DNA of 64,000 nt from Vespa crabro (GCF_910589235.1 NC_060960.1:7196339-7260338), one strand, 5' to 3'. Counted from the stretch's first letter, positions 25,001 to 36,350 are shown. Made by a program: numbers and translations. The notes: generated by a model not told the origin, from the letters alone.

Positions 25001-25220
25001 ATAGGATTTTTCGCCTTTCCCTCGTTATTTTCGCACCCTCCTTCGGGCCACCGAATTCCAGTAAATCGCTGCTAACGGCAATAAACCTGCGAAGCTGCGA
25101 ACGTCCAGCATTTATTATTGCTCTCGCGCGTGAAGTTTGATATCCCTGTGCCGCCGAACGTACTACCTACCGTACGTGGTGAACATGCACGCACGCATGC
25201 ACGTACGCGCACGCTTATCG
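22087..25220. other. Long mostly unique stretch, no gene seen
   Basis: One of the longer repeat-poor runs, broken only by T-rich tracts at 22936-22992 and 24163-24181. The 22004-22429 plus frame has about 80 non-repeat codons (from MAVAVGLALTEHK) but no motif I recognise and no splice context. The rest is AT-rich without coding signal. Confidence 0.5.
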
Positions 25221-25221
25221 A

Positions 25222-25273
25222 AGCAAGAGAGAAAGAGAGAGAAATAGGGAGAGAGGAAGAGAGAAAGAGAGAA
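25222..25273 (+). repeat. (GA)n microsatellite
   Basis: GA and GAAA units. Further purine sequence follows at 25376-25440. Confidence 0.9.
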
Positions 25274-25279
25274 TGTTGA

Positions 25280-25296
25280 GGGTGGGGTGGGGTGGG
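25280..25296 (+). other. Tight G-quadruplex motif
   Basis: Runs of 3, 4, 4 and 3 G separated by single T. One-base loops make this the most favourable quadruplex motif in the window. It is on the plus strand. Confidence 0.75.
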
Positions 25297-25565
25297 TTTG
25301 GAGAGAAGCGAGGGCGCAGCAGTCACCGGTGGTGGTTCGGCAGAGAGCACACGAGGGGGATGGGTAGACTGAGGAAGGGGAGATAGAGAGAGAGGGGGGA
25401 GAGGGAAAGAGAGCGCGAGAGGGATAGAGACGGACGAGGGGTTGAGAAGGGTGGGGCGTGCGCGCCTGCACCTCATAAACTTAAACGCTAATTAACCGGC
25501 GCTACGGCTACTGTTGCGTCCTACGTGCGTATGCTTCTCGTTCCCGCACACGGACGCACTTTGTC

Positions 25566-25659
<94 letters not shown>
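25566..25659 (+). repeat. (CT)n microsatellite
   Basis: About 45 CT units with one CCCTTT interruption; among the longest dinucleotide arrays in the window. The GA tract 300 bp upstream is complementary to it. Confidence 0.95.
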
Positions 25660-25661
<2 letters not shown>

Positions 25662-26795
25662 TATCTCTCGCTCTTACTTCCAATGTTACAGCATACTAGA
25701 GTATATCCGCGCGAGGTAGCTGGTATTCTCTAGCGAGAGACGCGATGTTTATTGCTCGACTTCCCGTAAATTAGCTACGCCGCGAAACTATCCGCTTGTT
25801 TCCACTCGCTAGCGGTACCAAGCGTTAACTATACTTTTGGAAGACGGCATCTTGAATTTCACCCTCGGTAGATAGGTAGATAGGTATTTGAAATCCATCG
25901 GGACCGAACATAAATTCCTTTTGTTTCGGAAATAATTCTATGAAAATTAGTTTTCGAACCTATCCCAATTTGAAAAAAAAAAAAAAAAGAAGAAAAACAC
26001 AAGTGAAATCCAATGAGATCGATAATGATCACCAAATGATTTTATTCTTTAAGAATTATGTATAAAACGTTAATCAATTTGATAACTTCCTCATGATCAT
26101 ATAATATACTGGGATGGAAGATGTTAGATATATGTGTTGAGAGTTTTAGATCATTTTGAATTAGTGGAACTCTTGACTGGTTGAATTTATGAAAAGATTT
26201 ATAATACCGTATCAATCAACAGTTCTTTTTAATCCTTTACTATCCAGTCTGACTGAACTTCTTATTTCAAGTTATATTATAGCAAACTCCAGAGAGCGTA
26301 GGTATCTGGTTTTTCAAATATGATGGCATATGTCAAGTTGATATATCGATAAGTAAAGTCCCAATATAATTAAGAAAGTAACAACATATTAATATGTTGA
26401 ACGGTATTAAACCAAACCAAACAGGATCGTCACAATCTTTTCACTTTCTACGTTCGATATAACATAAATGAATACCTATCTCGAAAATTTATGACCGAGC
26501 CATTGTTACGAATCCCATATACCTAACGTGCAAACCATCTCCAGTCATTATCGATAATCATATCCTTCCGAAACTCTAATTGCTTCCTTTAAATCGATCA
26601 TATTTTCTACGATAGAGATGAGTCGAGAAGGAATTAGATAAAGTAACTATATAACATGAGAATATCGTATGAACATATACAGATTCTTCCTCACAAATAC
26701 GTACGTACGCAATCTCTACGTTTATCAGCTTTTATACGAGTTCACTTTTAGTATGAATGATCTTTAACACATGGCGAAGAGTTTAAGCGGTCTAA
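25660..26795. other. Unique AT-rich stretch, no gene seen
   Basis: One poly-A run (25974-25997) is present. Otherwise it is complex AT-rich DNA with no open frame above 60 codons. Confidence 0.6.
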
Positions 26796-26896
26796 TTTCT
26801 TTCCTCTTTCTTCTCCTCTTCCTTCTTTTTATCTTTCTTTCTCCCTTTTTTCTTGTTTTTTTTTTTCTTATTTTTTCTTTTTTTTTTTATTTTACT
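26796..26896 (+). repeat. Pyrimidine/T-rich tract
   Basis: C/T sequence grading into T-rich. It supplies the Phe/Leu part of a 237-codon frame that is an artefact. Confidence 0.85.
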
Positions 26897-26901
26897 TCGC
26901 A

Positions 26902-26934
26902 TCGACGTACTCGAACGGTCGACGTACTCGAACG
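26902..26934 (+). repeat. 17-bp perfect tandem duplication
   Basis: TCGACGTACTCGAACG occurs at 26902-26917 and again at 26919-26934 with one G between. The unit is not a simple-sequence motif, so it looks like a recent local duplication. Confidence 0.9.
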
Positions 26935-27012
26935 TGACTCTCGTAGCGAGGCGTCAGACTGGGCGCATAGTGATTTACGATTCCGTTCTCGTCAACGTGG
27001 CTCACGTATACC

Positions 27013-27073
<61 letters not shown>
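27013..27073 (+). repeat. (TA)n microsatellite
   Basis: About 28 TA units with two interruptions. Confidence 0.95.
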
Positions 27074-27551
27074 GCAAAGCGTTTCAAAATGTCTCGCGAG
27101 TTGACGCACGAAAAGTCTCACGAAAAATGTCGAGGGCTGCCAGGGAGTAGTTGGACGAGGGGAAAGGGGAAGAAGGAAAGGGTTGTGGAAGCAAGTCGCG
27201 ACTTGGATTTATTTATGGCAAGAAGAAGAGAGTCAAGAGTCCGACGACGTAGTCGTCTAGCTACTACGGTTAAATCCTTAATGCGAACGACTGGGTTTAG
27301 GTATTTATCACGTCACGTTTCACTCCGGTCATTTCTACGATCCTGGAAAAAGAAAAAAAAAAAATCTCACGCAACATATTTCACATGTACTTTTCGAGTT
27401 ACAATTTTCTCAGTGTCCGTAGGTAGATACCTAGATACTCTTTTTTTTTTAGTCACGGTGCCATGCACCGTATATAGTCAATAGAATGAATTATTGCACG
27501 ATAGATTCGAGAACTCGGTTAAGTAAATACGTGGGGAAATGTGCGACTACA

Positions 27552-27627
27552 GCAAGAAGAAGAAAAAGAAGAAGAAGATAAAGAAGAAGAAAAAGAAGAA
27601 GAAGAAATAAAGGAAGAAGGAAAAAAG
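27552..27627 (+). repeat. (AAG)n triplet repeat
   Basis: Interrupted AAG units, purine only for 75 bp. Confidence 0.9.
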
Positions 27628-28064
27628 TCAATATGAATGCTCGTAAATCCGATCGAATAAGTAATCTTCTTATCTATCTTATCGGAATAACGTTTTATAT
27701 TTATCCGTCGGCATCGTATCATAAGGAACATGCTAAGAAGAAAGATTTATATTTCTCTATTTTCTTAAATTATCTCTTTCCTTATGATGGATATTATTTT
27801 TCGAAATGAACATCTATTAAAAAGAAGTCATCAAGTAAACTTGGACATTATCAATGTAATAAAAATAAGAGAAATTAAAATTATCCTTTAATTCGTCAAT
27901 TTAAACAATACATTTATCTCATTTCGCGATTTGGATAAGTAAGTACATAGATTGTGCGCGCGCGCAACTCGTGCATGTGCTCTCGAGCGTACGCATGCGC
28001 GTAGAGAGCGAGCAAGTAGTTGGAATGGGAGATGGAGAAGATATACAGGTATCATATAGATACT

Positions 28065-28120
28065 CACACATATATATATATATATATACACATATATGGG
28101 TAAGTATACATATATATATA
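28065..28120 (+). repeat. (CA)/(TA)n compound repeat
   Basis: TA blocks interrupted by ACACA and GGGTAAG. The interruption includes a donor-like TGG|GTAAGT at 28098-28105. Confidence 0.9.
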
Positions 28121-28635
28121 AAATGTTGGGAGAGAAAAGAGATGCTATATCTCTAAAATATATACACGTGCAACGTGTCACTATGCGTACACACTGGTCG
28201 TTTTCTCTAGCCATGCAACGTGCAACAAAGAACACGAGCTAAGAAAGACTCCTCTTGTCTCCTATCGTCGATCCCAATAAAGAGATGCAATCATGGCTGC
28301 CACGCACGTACGCGGGCGCGAGAGACATCCTTCCTTCCATAGGCCTATGCGTTTCTCTCGATCCGACGATATTCTCTCAAAAATTAATTGTATTACGATA
28401 TAACCTTTGGTCACTGGTACGCGCTACGTAACTTCTTTGATATCTTTCGACTCGTATCTTTCACGGATTTGTTCAATGAACACGCGAAAATGCTTGACGC
28501 GTGTCAAGCGCGCGAGAAGGGCTCCGGACAACATGGCGACCATCGGCGCGCGTTCCTGAAACTCTTCTCTCTGTTGGCGCCAAGCAAAGCCATAGGTTAG
28601 AAAAGGACAGAACGATACGTAGTAAACAGGAGACA

Positions 28636-28688
28636 GTGAGAGTAAGAGAGAAAGAGAAAGAGAGAGAGAGAAAGAGACAGAGAGGGAA
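28636..28688 (+). repeat. (GA)n microsatellite
   Basis: GA, GAAA and GACA units. Confidence 0.85.
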
Positions 28689-29025
28689 GCAGCGCCGTTG
28701 GTCGATGAGTCGCGTTGCTCGCAACCAACCGCGACGTGGCGCGACAAGCAGCATACTCCCAATGTGGGAGAAAGAAATCCAACATGGCCGTTCGTCTACG
28801 TCGCGTCGAGATCATCACGAATCGTAGCCGTACGAGGCACGTTTTATCATAAAAATTTGTTTATTATCTCTAATCGCGATTCAAGACGATCTCATTGATC
28901 CTTTGCGATGTCAACATCTATTCAAATCTGGTACGTAAAGGTTATTGAAGGCTAGTCATTTATATAGCAAAATCGCGAAGTGCTCCAACGTCTGTCTGCT
29001 CCTTTCAATGTGCGCGTGTGCGTCC

Positions 29026-29131
29026 GTGTGTGCTTGTATATATACATGTATACATACATACATACATTCATATACATATATATATATATATATATATTTT
29101 TCTCTCTCTCTCTTTCTCTCTTGCTCTTTCT
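29026..29131 (+). repeat. (GT)/(CATA)/(TA)/(CT) compound repeat
   Basis: Four repeat types succeed one another in about 100 bp: GTGTG, ATACATACATAC, TA units and CT units. Confidence 0.9.
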
Positions 29132-29449
29132 CACGTTCACCCTTTTCCTCTGTATTTCCGTATATACGTCGTATGTATATATGATATTGTCAGTGAATAA
29201 AACGAACGTTGCTACTTTCTTCAATGTTCTTACAGGATTTTCTTAATTATTATTGATAATTGTTCAATTACGAAATGCGCTTTTTCTCTCTCTCTCTCTT
29301 TCTCTTATAATTCTTTACAATTAATATTAGTTTTTCGAAATTATTCAATTATTCATGATAATTCGAAAATTCATGATATATTTTTGATAAAAAATAAGAA
29401 TATTTTCAGCTCGCCGATAATTTATTTCCCATCCCCAATCCAATACGCT

Positions 29450-29470
29450 CCCCCACCCTCCCCCTCCCCC
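29450..29470 (-). other. G-quadruplex / i-motif sequence (G-rich strand is minus)
   Basis: C runs of 5, 3, 5 and 5 with single-base spacers on the plus strand, giving a short-loop quadruplex on the minus strand. Confidence 0.65.
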
Positions 29471-29730
29471 GATAAGAAAGATTAGTACCTCGTTTGTATT
29501 AGTTTGCGAAGTATTTCGCGTGGTTGTCTGGATCAACAAGTGTCTTACGTGTATCGTGTGTACCTACGTGCTTATCCGAATGCATTTCTCGTGAATTCGC
29601 AAGCGCAGCCTCCGTTAAAAGTTTAATTTCTCGTTGAAATTCTAAAGAAGAAACAGACCATGAAAATTGCGAAAAACACGACGTTTTTGTATCTCGTATA
29701 GGATATTCGCACTGAATTGTTAGTATGAAG

Positions 29731-29733
29731 TCT

Positions 29734-29785
<52 letters not shown>

Positions 29786-29907
29786 CTTTATCTATCTATC
29801 TTTTTTCTCACGATTTGTATAACGTGCGTTAGCATTTTAATTGGCTAGTTATCGCCGCATATTCTTAAATTTGCCAATGTAAATGTCCGGAATACTTTTC
29901 TCAATTT

Positions 29908-29950
<43 letters not shown>

Positions 29951-29967
29951 TTCGCTCTTTTCTCTCC
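29731..29967 (+). repeat. Two (CT)n arrays
   Basis: CT units followed by CTTT/CTAT at 29731-29808, and a second pure CT block at 29906-29967. The 97 bp between is unique. Confidence 0.95.
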
Positions 29968-30778
29968 GCTATACTTTTTCTCTGTTTATTTTCTTGAAAA
30001 TAAATTCAATGGGAATCGCTAAAACGACGTCTTGAACTCGCAATAACAACGAAATTAAATGAAAATCATGTCGCCGCTTATATCTACTTATCTACATATT
30101 TATTTCCATTTTCATTTAACTACCTATATCTATTCGATAAGAATCGCGTCAAGTGTTCCATGTTTAGTGTGAAAATCTTGAAGCAATAAAATAGGTATCA
30201 ACATGGACAACGAGTCGACGACGATTATGACGACGACGACGACGACAACAACAACAACAACAACAACAACAACGAAAGGAAGGAAACTATTTCGATGAAG
30301 ATTAAACGATTTTACAAATAAAACTGCTTTTACGATTTCCTTACTTCGTCGTTAACGGACGCTCGCGTGACTTGAAACGGTATAATGAAGTCGAGAGAAT
30401 AATTTCGAAGGAGGCACGCGGTCGTCGGTTTAATACCATATCATTCTTATTATTCATGAACAATTATGGTCTCGGTGAAGCGTCGAGAAACACGAGAACG
30501 CGTTAAACGGATGCGTGATGCGTAAGCAGACATTGACTTGTAAACTCCCCGAGGATCGTTAGACTTGAATTTGCTTAATTAAATATATTAACTTCTTCTC
30601 TTTCTCCCGCTAATACAGGCTCTGTAAAAAGGAGCAAATAATGGACGAATAATTGACGAATAATGGATTCGCGTAAGTGCTTCTATTCCTGCGTCCTGGT
30701 TTAAAAACGATTATGTCGCTCGATAAAGAACACGATTTTTGCTTTTCAATTTATCGATGGATAATGACGATAAAGAAT
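29968..30778. other. Mostly unique stretch with (GAC)n(AAC)n
   Basis: The triplet array GAC then AAC occupies 30227-30274. The remainder is complex. The piece 30400-30480, with TTATTCATGAACAATTATGG, is mildly enhancer-like. An acceptor-like CGCTAATACAG ends at 30618. No gene is seen. Confidence 0.6.
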
Positions 30779-30857
30779 TTCTTTTTCTTTTTTCTCTTCT
30801 TTTATTTTTTCTTCTTTTTTTTCTTCTTTTCTCTTTTTTTTCTTCCTTTTTTATTTA
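30779..30857 (+). repeat. T-rich tract
   Basis: T with CTTC/CTTT interruptions. Confidence 0.8.
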
Positions 30858-31212
30858 AGATAAACGTTCGATATAATTATTTTGTCGATCGCCGATAGGA
30901 TAAACCTTTTCTGCGTTATAAATATTAAATGCGTAATCGATACTTCCCCGATAACCATACATTTTCTTTTCTATTTTCATCGTTTAGATACTAGCCGAGT
31001 TACTTACTTACCATGCCACCGTGGAATCTCTCGCGGCCGTCGGACAGCTGACTTTTTCAAACGCATGCGCTATCCCTTAGTCTCTCTTTCCTTTTTTTTT
31101 TTTTCCCTTACTATTTATAGAATTCGTATTAACGAAAGAAAAGAAAAATTGATCTCCTCGAATGTTCTTCGTCGAAAACGATGAATTTTTATGTGATATT
31201 AAAAACTTCTCA

Positions 31213-31428
31213 TTTTTTTTTCTTTTTGCTTTTTTTCTTTCTTCCTTTCCTTCTTTCTTTCTTTCTTTCTTTCTTTTTTCATTAATTTCTACGTCACATC
31301 AAAAGAAATTTCCATTTCCATTATCAACATGTCTCATATAGATTTCATGTAAAATAATATCTAAGACAATGATGTACCTAAGTAAATAAAAAAGAAAGAA
31401 AAAAAGAAAAAAAGAAAAAAGAAAAAAT
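31213..31428 (+). repeat. (TTTC)n and A-rich tract
   Basis: T-rich to (CTTT)n at 31213-31280 and opposed A-rich (AAAAAG)n at 31384-31428, about 100 bp apart. Confidence 0.8.
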
Positions 31429-31527
31429 GTAGAAAATCATGGATTATTTTTAAACTGGAAAAAAAAAAGAATTCGATCGACGGTAGAAGACATCCGGCGG
31501 ATTTTCGATTGGAATATTTCAAGACAT

Positions 31528-31797
31528 TCTCTTTCTATCTATCTCTCTCTCTCTCTCTCTCCTTCTTTTTATTTTTGCAAACGAGAAGAGAAGTTAAGAA
31601 AATTCGTGGAACGCGTAAGAGACTATTTACGATCCGGCGTTCACAGACGTTGCATCGAAAGGCACGCCTGCGGTCAGAAACCGACGCTTAATTGAAAGAT
31701 TGATCTTCGTGGCGGAACTAAGAACTCTCTCTTTCTCTTTCTCTTTCTTTTTCTATATCCCTATCTCTCTATCTCTATCTCTTTCTTTCTCCTTCTC
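31528..31797 (+). repeat. Two CT-rich tracts
   Basis: CT units at 31528-31576 and interrupted CTTT/CTAT at 31727-31797, split by unique sequence with no gene. Confidence 0.8.
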
Positions 31798-32076
31798 GGT
31801 GTAATCGCAAAGCAATGTGCAGTTGTATGTTGAACCGTCGTGTCTTGCTACATCCTCAGTGCCTTGGCGTTTCTCTATCTACGAGCTATCTCAGTAACTC
31901 ACGCACATGCGGATACTCGTTAGACAAAGAGGAGAAGAGAGGGATCGCGAGTGGGAGAAAAGGCAAACGGAATAATGGATAGGAGAGAAGCGTGAGGGAC
32001 ATCTCGACGTGAACGAGATAAGACAGCCCTCTTCTTCTCTAGCGAGGGCTTTTCCAACGATCGAACCTTCTGCGTA

Positions 32077-32175
32077 GTATATGCGTGCATGTATGCGTGT
32101 GTACGTGCGTATGTGCGCGCGCGCGCGCGCGCGCGCGCGCGCGTGTGTATGTGCGTATGTGTGTATGCGTGTATA
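32077..32175. repeat. 99-bp alternating purine-pyrimidine tract with (GC)14 core
   Basis: Every base from 32077 to 32175 alternates purine and pyrimidine without a break. The core 32115-32142 is fourteen GC units, flanked on both sides by GT/AT/GC steps. Alternating GC and GT steps are the sequences most prone to left-handed Z-DNA. Long GC arrays are normally rare, and their survival fits a genome with little CpG loss. Confidence 0.95.
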
Positions 32176-32239
32176 GCTGTGACTCCTCGAAATCAATTTA
32201 GAGAACGTCCTGAGATAAATGGATAATATACCTATCTAT

Positions 32240-32400
32240 CGTCTTTTTCTCTTTCTTTTTTTCTTCTTTTTTTATTATTTCTCTCTCCCCCCACCCTCTC
32301 TCTCTCTCTCTCTCTTTCTGTCTCTGTCTGTCTCTTTGTCTCTGTCTCTGTCTCTGTCTCTGTCTCTGTCTCTGTCTCTTATTTCTTTTTCATTTCATTT
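32240..32400 (+). repeat. T-rich, (CT)n and (CTGTCT)n tract
   Basis: The tract moves from T-rich to C/CT-rich to a regular hexamer TCTCTG (about seven units, 32338-32379). Confidence 0.9.
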
Positions 32401-32840
32401 TTGAATTTATTATATCGACCTGTTATGCGAGATCGTTTTGAGTGCTATAAAATGTTTTTCAGCGAGAAAAAAAAATTCAGATAACTTTGGTTGATATCGT
32501 GTTACTCTAGAATAAATCATGTCTCTGCGTATTTTTATTATATAGATAAACGCACGTAGTATTTCTCATTGTCTTGTTTCCAGCCGAGAGCCTCGTAGAC
32601 GAGCCGTATGACTAGACAAGACCGCGACGAGAATCGCACGATAATGACCTACCATTTGCTTGGCAGAACGTCTGTTAGCTTCGTGGTTCGTTAAACCTTA
32701 GATACATTAGGAACATTAAGTACATTTAACGATAGTCCCGATCGATGCGATCGCATCTTCGAACCTTCTTAGAAATATTTATTCTATCAACAAAGACGAT
32801 TAATTTAAAGATTTCTTTACTTATTCTTATGCTTTACAAC

Positions 32841-33189
32841 TTTCTGTCTCTCTCTCTCTCTCTCTCTCTCGCTCTCTCTGTCAGTATATCACAACTCTTG
32901 ATCCCTTCTCGTATATACAGCCAATTAAACTGATATTAAAAGGAGATATTAAATACGTACGATATACGAACATGGGTAAGCAATTACATACACGTTCCAT
33001 CCTTCTTTTTTTTTTCATTTAAAAATCATCACACATACCCTATACCCATAAATTATCCAATATAATCCATCAAACGATCGTAGAAAGATCTATGTCCGGA
33101 TCACGTAGTCTCGACACCTAGCTATTTCGTCTTGTCTTGTCTCTCTCTCTCTCTCTCTCTCTCTCCCTCTCCCACTCGTTCTTTCTCTA
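32841..33189 (+). repeat. Two (CT)n arrays
   Basis: CT units at 32841-32882 and 33131-33189. The intervening 250 bp is AT-rich unique sequence with a short T run. Confidence 0.85.
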
Positions 33190-33607
33190 TCGTGAAACGT
33201 GAATGAGCTTCGTCCCCGTAAGAATATAAATGCGCGCGAACAATGTCTCTCCAGTGAGGGACGGAGGAGGGTCTACGCGCGCGTACATACGTACCTACGT
33301 CGCGTAAAACTGGGCCTCACTCCTTCTCTTTATAAGAGGGCGAAGAGGGTAAAAGACAAGGGAAGGAGTTGGAAGAGGTAAGCGGGGGAAAGAGAGTCAA
33401 CGCCTGGAGGGACCTTCGGGGCCTGCATTGAGTTGTAAAAGCGTTCGTTCGGTCTCGCCGCCGGGCGGCATGGTCGCTTATGTAAAGGCCGGCTACATGC
33501 CGCGTGATGAGTGGATGCTGTTCCAAGCGTTTCTTCTTTTAACTCTTTGCTCTCGCTTTTGCACTCTTACCTGTCGGTCGGATATGTACGGGAGGGAATA
33601 TTGCGAG
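33190..33607. other. GC-balanced unique stretch, no gene seen
   Basis: A donor-like GAAGAG|GTAAGC lies near 33377 and, on the minus strand, GACCGACAG|GTAAGAG near 33568, which lacks a pyrimidine tract. Open frames run into the following CT repeat. Confidence 0.5.
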
Positions 33608-33629
33608 TTCTCTCTCTCTTTCTCTCCCT

Positions 33630-33674
<45 letters not shown>

Positions 33675-33690
33675 GTTTCTCTTTCTTCTA
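33608..33690 (+). repeat. (CT)n microsatellite
   Basis: About 30 CT units with CTTT/CCTT interruptions. Confidence 0.95.
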
Positions 33691-33886
33691 CATATGCGTG
33701 AGTATCTACGTACTTTTACATACCCCTCTCTCTCTTCTTACTCTACCTCCACCTTCTATCATTCTTCGAGCCCTTACGGTTTACAACATCGATGAACCTC
33801 CCTCTCTACGATTGTTTATTACTCGGCCACGTTCCACTCCTCGCGTGTCCTACTCTCATAAGTGTACTGACGTCCAATGCGTTATT

Positions 33887-34203
33887 ATATTTTTCTTTTT
33901 TTATTTTTTATTTTTTCTTTTTTATCTTTTTTTTTATTATTTTTCTTTTTTTTTTTTTTTTATTTTCTTTCCTTTTTTTTCTTTTTATAGATTGGGAAAA
34001 TGTTATGTTAATGATCGTTCAATATGATGGTTAAACGATTCGATACTCGAGAAAATTTCAAGAGCACCGAAGTTTCTTCGAGATGACTAAACGCGTGATC
34101 CTTAATATGTGTGATCGCATTGTGATGAAATAAAAAGAAATGTTCAAGCTGTAAAGTTTTTTCTTTCATTTTTTTTCTTTTCTTTTTTCTTTTTTTTTTT
34201 TTT
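33887..34203 (+). repeat. T-rich tracts ending in AG
   Basis: T tracts at 33887-33989 (ending TTTTTATAG) and 34157-34203 (ending TTTTAG). Each ends like a 3' splice site but neither has a paired donor. Confidence 0.8.
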
Positions 34204-34481
34204 AGACGGGGGGTCTCTCTCGAATCAGGCTTTACTTAAATCGTAGGTAACTATCTATGCGTCTGGTAAAACGAGTTTCTATTTTCGAACGGCGAGATCG
34301 CTGAAAGACGAATAGTATTTTGAAATGGGAGATGTGTTTTTTCACGTGGGGGAAAAGAGAGACGAATCGGCTAACATAATGTAGCCATAACGGAGGGCTA
34401 GAATTTTTCAAGGAGATCTCCGATTCGTTGGGATAAGACTTTTCAGTCCGATGGTCGACGTTGATTTTGCAAAGGAGTCAA

Positions 34482-34583
34482 CTTCTTTCTTTCTTTATTT
34501 CTTTCTTTCGTTTTCTTTTTTTTCTTTTCTTTTCCTTTTTGTTCTTCTTTTTTTTCTTTTTTTTTTTTTTTTTATCTCTTTTC
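34482..34583 (+). repeat. T-rich tract
   Basis: About 100 bp of T with C and occasional A or G. Confidence 0.85.
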
Positions 34584-35047
34584 ACCAACGTGTGTACGAG
34601 CTCGTTCGAGGCGAAGAGACGAGAGGAATCCTTCGGTGTGAGACGTCGGTCATAAATCTAGCGTCCGAGGACGTGAGATTTTTAATGACGAAGTTTCTCT
34701 CAGGGGACTATTCTCTCGCGTTGTTTTCGGCTTAACGGCCTGACGCATCTTGCCGAAGGTGAAGAATGCGTCGCCAAACGCGAATGTATCCCTATCGTGG
34801 TATCCGGTCTTTCAAGAACGAAGCATTTCGTCGTTATCACGATGAGGAACGGCGATGTCGTTTTAAGCAAGATGCCTGGACTCCGAATGACCCACAACCC
34901 ATTTCGAATGTGTGCTGTTTTTTTCCCTTCCCTATCCCCACCCTTCCTAACTCTTTTCGGACACCAAAAAAAAAAAAAAGAAAAGTGGAACGCGACTGTC
35001 GAATTCGACGATGATACAAATTTTCCTAGAGACCGAAAAAAGGGTGA

Positions 35048-35121
35048 GAAGAAGGAAGAGAGAGACAGAGAGAAAGAGAGAGAGAGAGAGAGGGAGAGGG
35101 AGAGAGAAAGAGAAAGAGAGA
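35048..35121 (+). repeat. (GA)n microsatellite
   Basis: GA with GGGA and GAAA interruptions. Confidence 0.9.
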
Positions 35122-35440
35122 ATTTGAGTAATTTCGAGTAACAACGGTAGATGTCGTTTTTATCGGCAATTTATCGGCTATCGAATAAAGAGTAGTTACG
35201 AGGACGATACGACGATGGTATCGCCGGTGTCATAGTTGGGCGGGAAATTGGCGTTCTTCCTATATCTCTCCGCGTGGAGCAGGTAGGCAAGTTGGATGGT
35301 CGGTGTGGTTAGTCGGAAGGAGGGGAAAAGGGTGATCGGAGGAGGGGAAAGCGATGACGAGAGAGAGCGAACCGGTTATGGGCGAGGCCCTTTGGACTTT
35401 CTTCGTATTCTTGTTTCCTGTTCTTGGAGTTTACGGGCAA

Positions 35441-35721
35441 GAGGGGAAGAGGAAGGAGAGAAGGAAGCAGTAGAAGTAGAAGAAGAAGAAGAAGAAGAAG
35501 AAGGAGAAGAAGAAGAAGAGGAGGAGAAAGGAGAAGGAGGAACAGTGGAGGAAGGGGAGGGGAGGCAAAAGGAGATGTGGTTGCCGGAGAAGAAGGCTAT
35601 ACCAAGTATGGTGGCAAAGAGGATGATGGGGCATCGGAAGAAGAAGAAGAAGAAGAAGAAGAAGAAGGAGAACGAGATCGAGAGCGAGAGCAAGAGAAAG
35701 AGAGAGAGAAAGAGAGAAGAG
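35441..35721 (+). repeat. (GAA)n and (GA)n purine blocks
   Basis: GAA/GGA blocks at 35441-35541 and 35637-35721, around 90 bp of mixed sequence. They create overlapping frames of 105-237 codons (poly-Glu, poly-Arg, poly-Ser, poly-Leu) on both strands; these are artefacts. Confidence 0.9.
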
Positions 35722-35984
35722 GGCAGCTAAGAGGATGGGATGAGGAATTCTCGTTGGCTTTCGCTTCGATGTCTTTATACGCGCGGCTCTTGTATGGCCG
35801 TGGGACATATATCTGTCTCGCGAGAGCGAGGCGCGCCGCCAAAAAATCAGATCGAGTGTAAAAATCGCATAAACTCGTCCTGCAGACTCGAGAGCTATGT
35901 CCGCCCGGTTGGCTCTCGTTCGGAGCCGAAGATCCCCTTCCCCTCGCCTCCTCACCCCAGCAACCCCCTTCTTCGTTCTTGGAC

Positions 35985-36063
35985 CATCTCTCCCTCCTCC
36001 CCTCTTCTTCGTCTTCTTCTTCTTCTTCTTCCTTCTCCTCCTTCTCCTCCTCTTCCCTCTTCC
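35985..36063 (+). repeat. TTC/TCC pyrimidine tract
   Basis: The block is complementary in type to the purine blocks 270-540 bp upstream and immediately precedes the strong acceptor-like site at 36112. Confidence 0.9.
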
Positions 36064-36065
36064 CG

Positions 36066-36112
36066 CTAACTCGCGGCCGCATAGTCCTTTTTCTCTGTCT
36101 TTCTCTTTGCAG
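36066..36112 (+). other. Strong isolated 3' splice-site-like sequence
   Basis: CTAAC (36066-36070) is followed by a pyrimidine tract and TTTGCAG ending at 36112, with CTGGGCC downstream. Taken alone this is a textbook acceptor. No GTRAGT donor follows within about 300 nt before the next CT microsatellite, and the downstream sequence has no recognisable coding content. It is most likely a decoy acceptor, or the start of an unannotated terminal exon. Confidence 0.2.
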
Positions 36113-36350
36113 CTGGGCCTGCTACACCGGCGAGCTGCTCGCATGACTCCACCTCGAGAGGAGGCCGATCACCTCCCATATTTCCTCTTATTCTCCTTGT
36201 CCGGCGCAAACGAGAGAGTTATGCGGTTCGCCGAGCTTATGAAAGATCCGCGCACTCTTTATCGACGAGCAAAGTGCTCGCGTTCGCGTGCTATCATCGT
36301 GGACGAAGTACCGCGGGCAAAATAATTTCCTCTTGGCTGCTGTGTGTATC

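Noticed and set aside
26771..27484. 237-codon plus-strand frame
   Set aside because: It crosses a T-rich tract and a (TA)n array, giving poly-Phe and Tyr-Ile; the rest has no motif.
33560..33585. Minus-strand GACAG|GTAAGAG
   Set aside because: Good donor, but the upstream sequence is not a pyrimidine tract.
33428..34027. 199-codon plus-strand frame
   Set aside because: Mostly CT and T-tract translation.
35431..36144. 237-codon minus-strand frame and other long frames over 35.3-36.1 kb
   Set aside because: They are translations of GAA/GA and TTC/CT repeats (poly-Ser, Leu, Glu, Arg) and exist on both strands at once.
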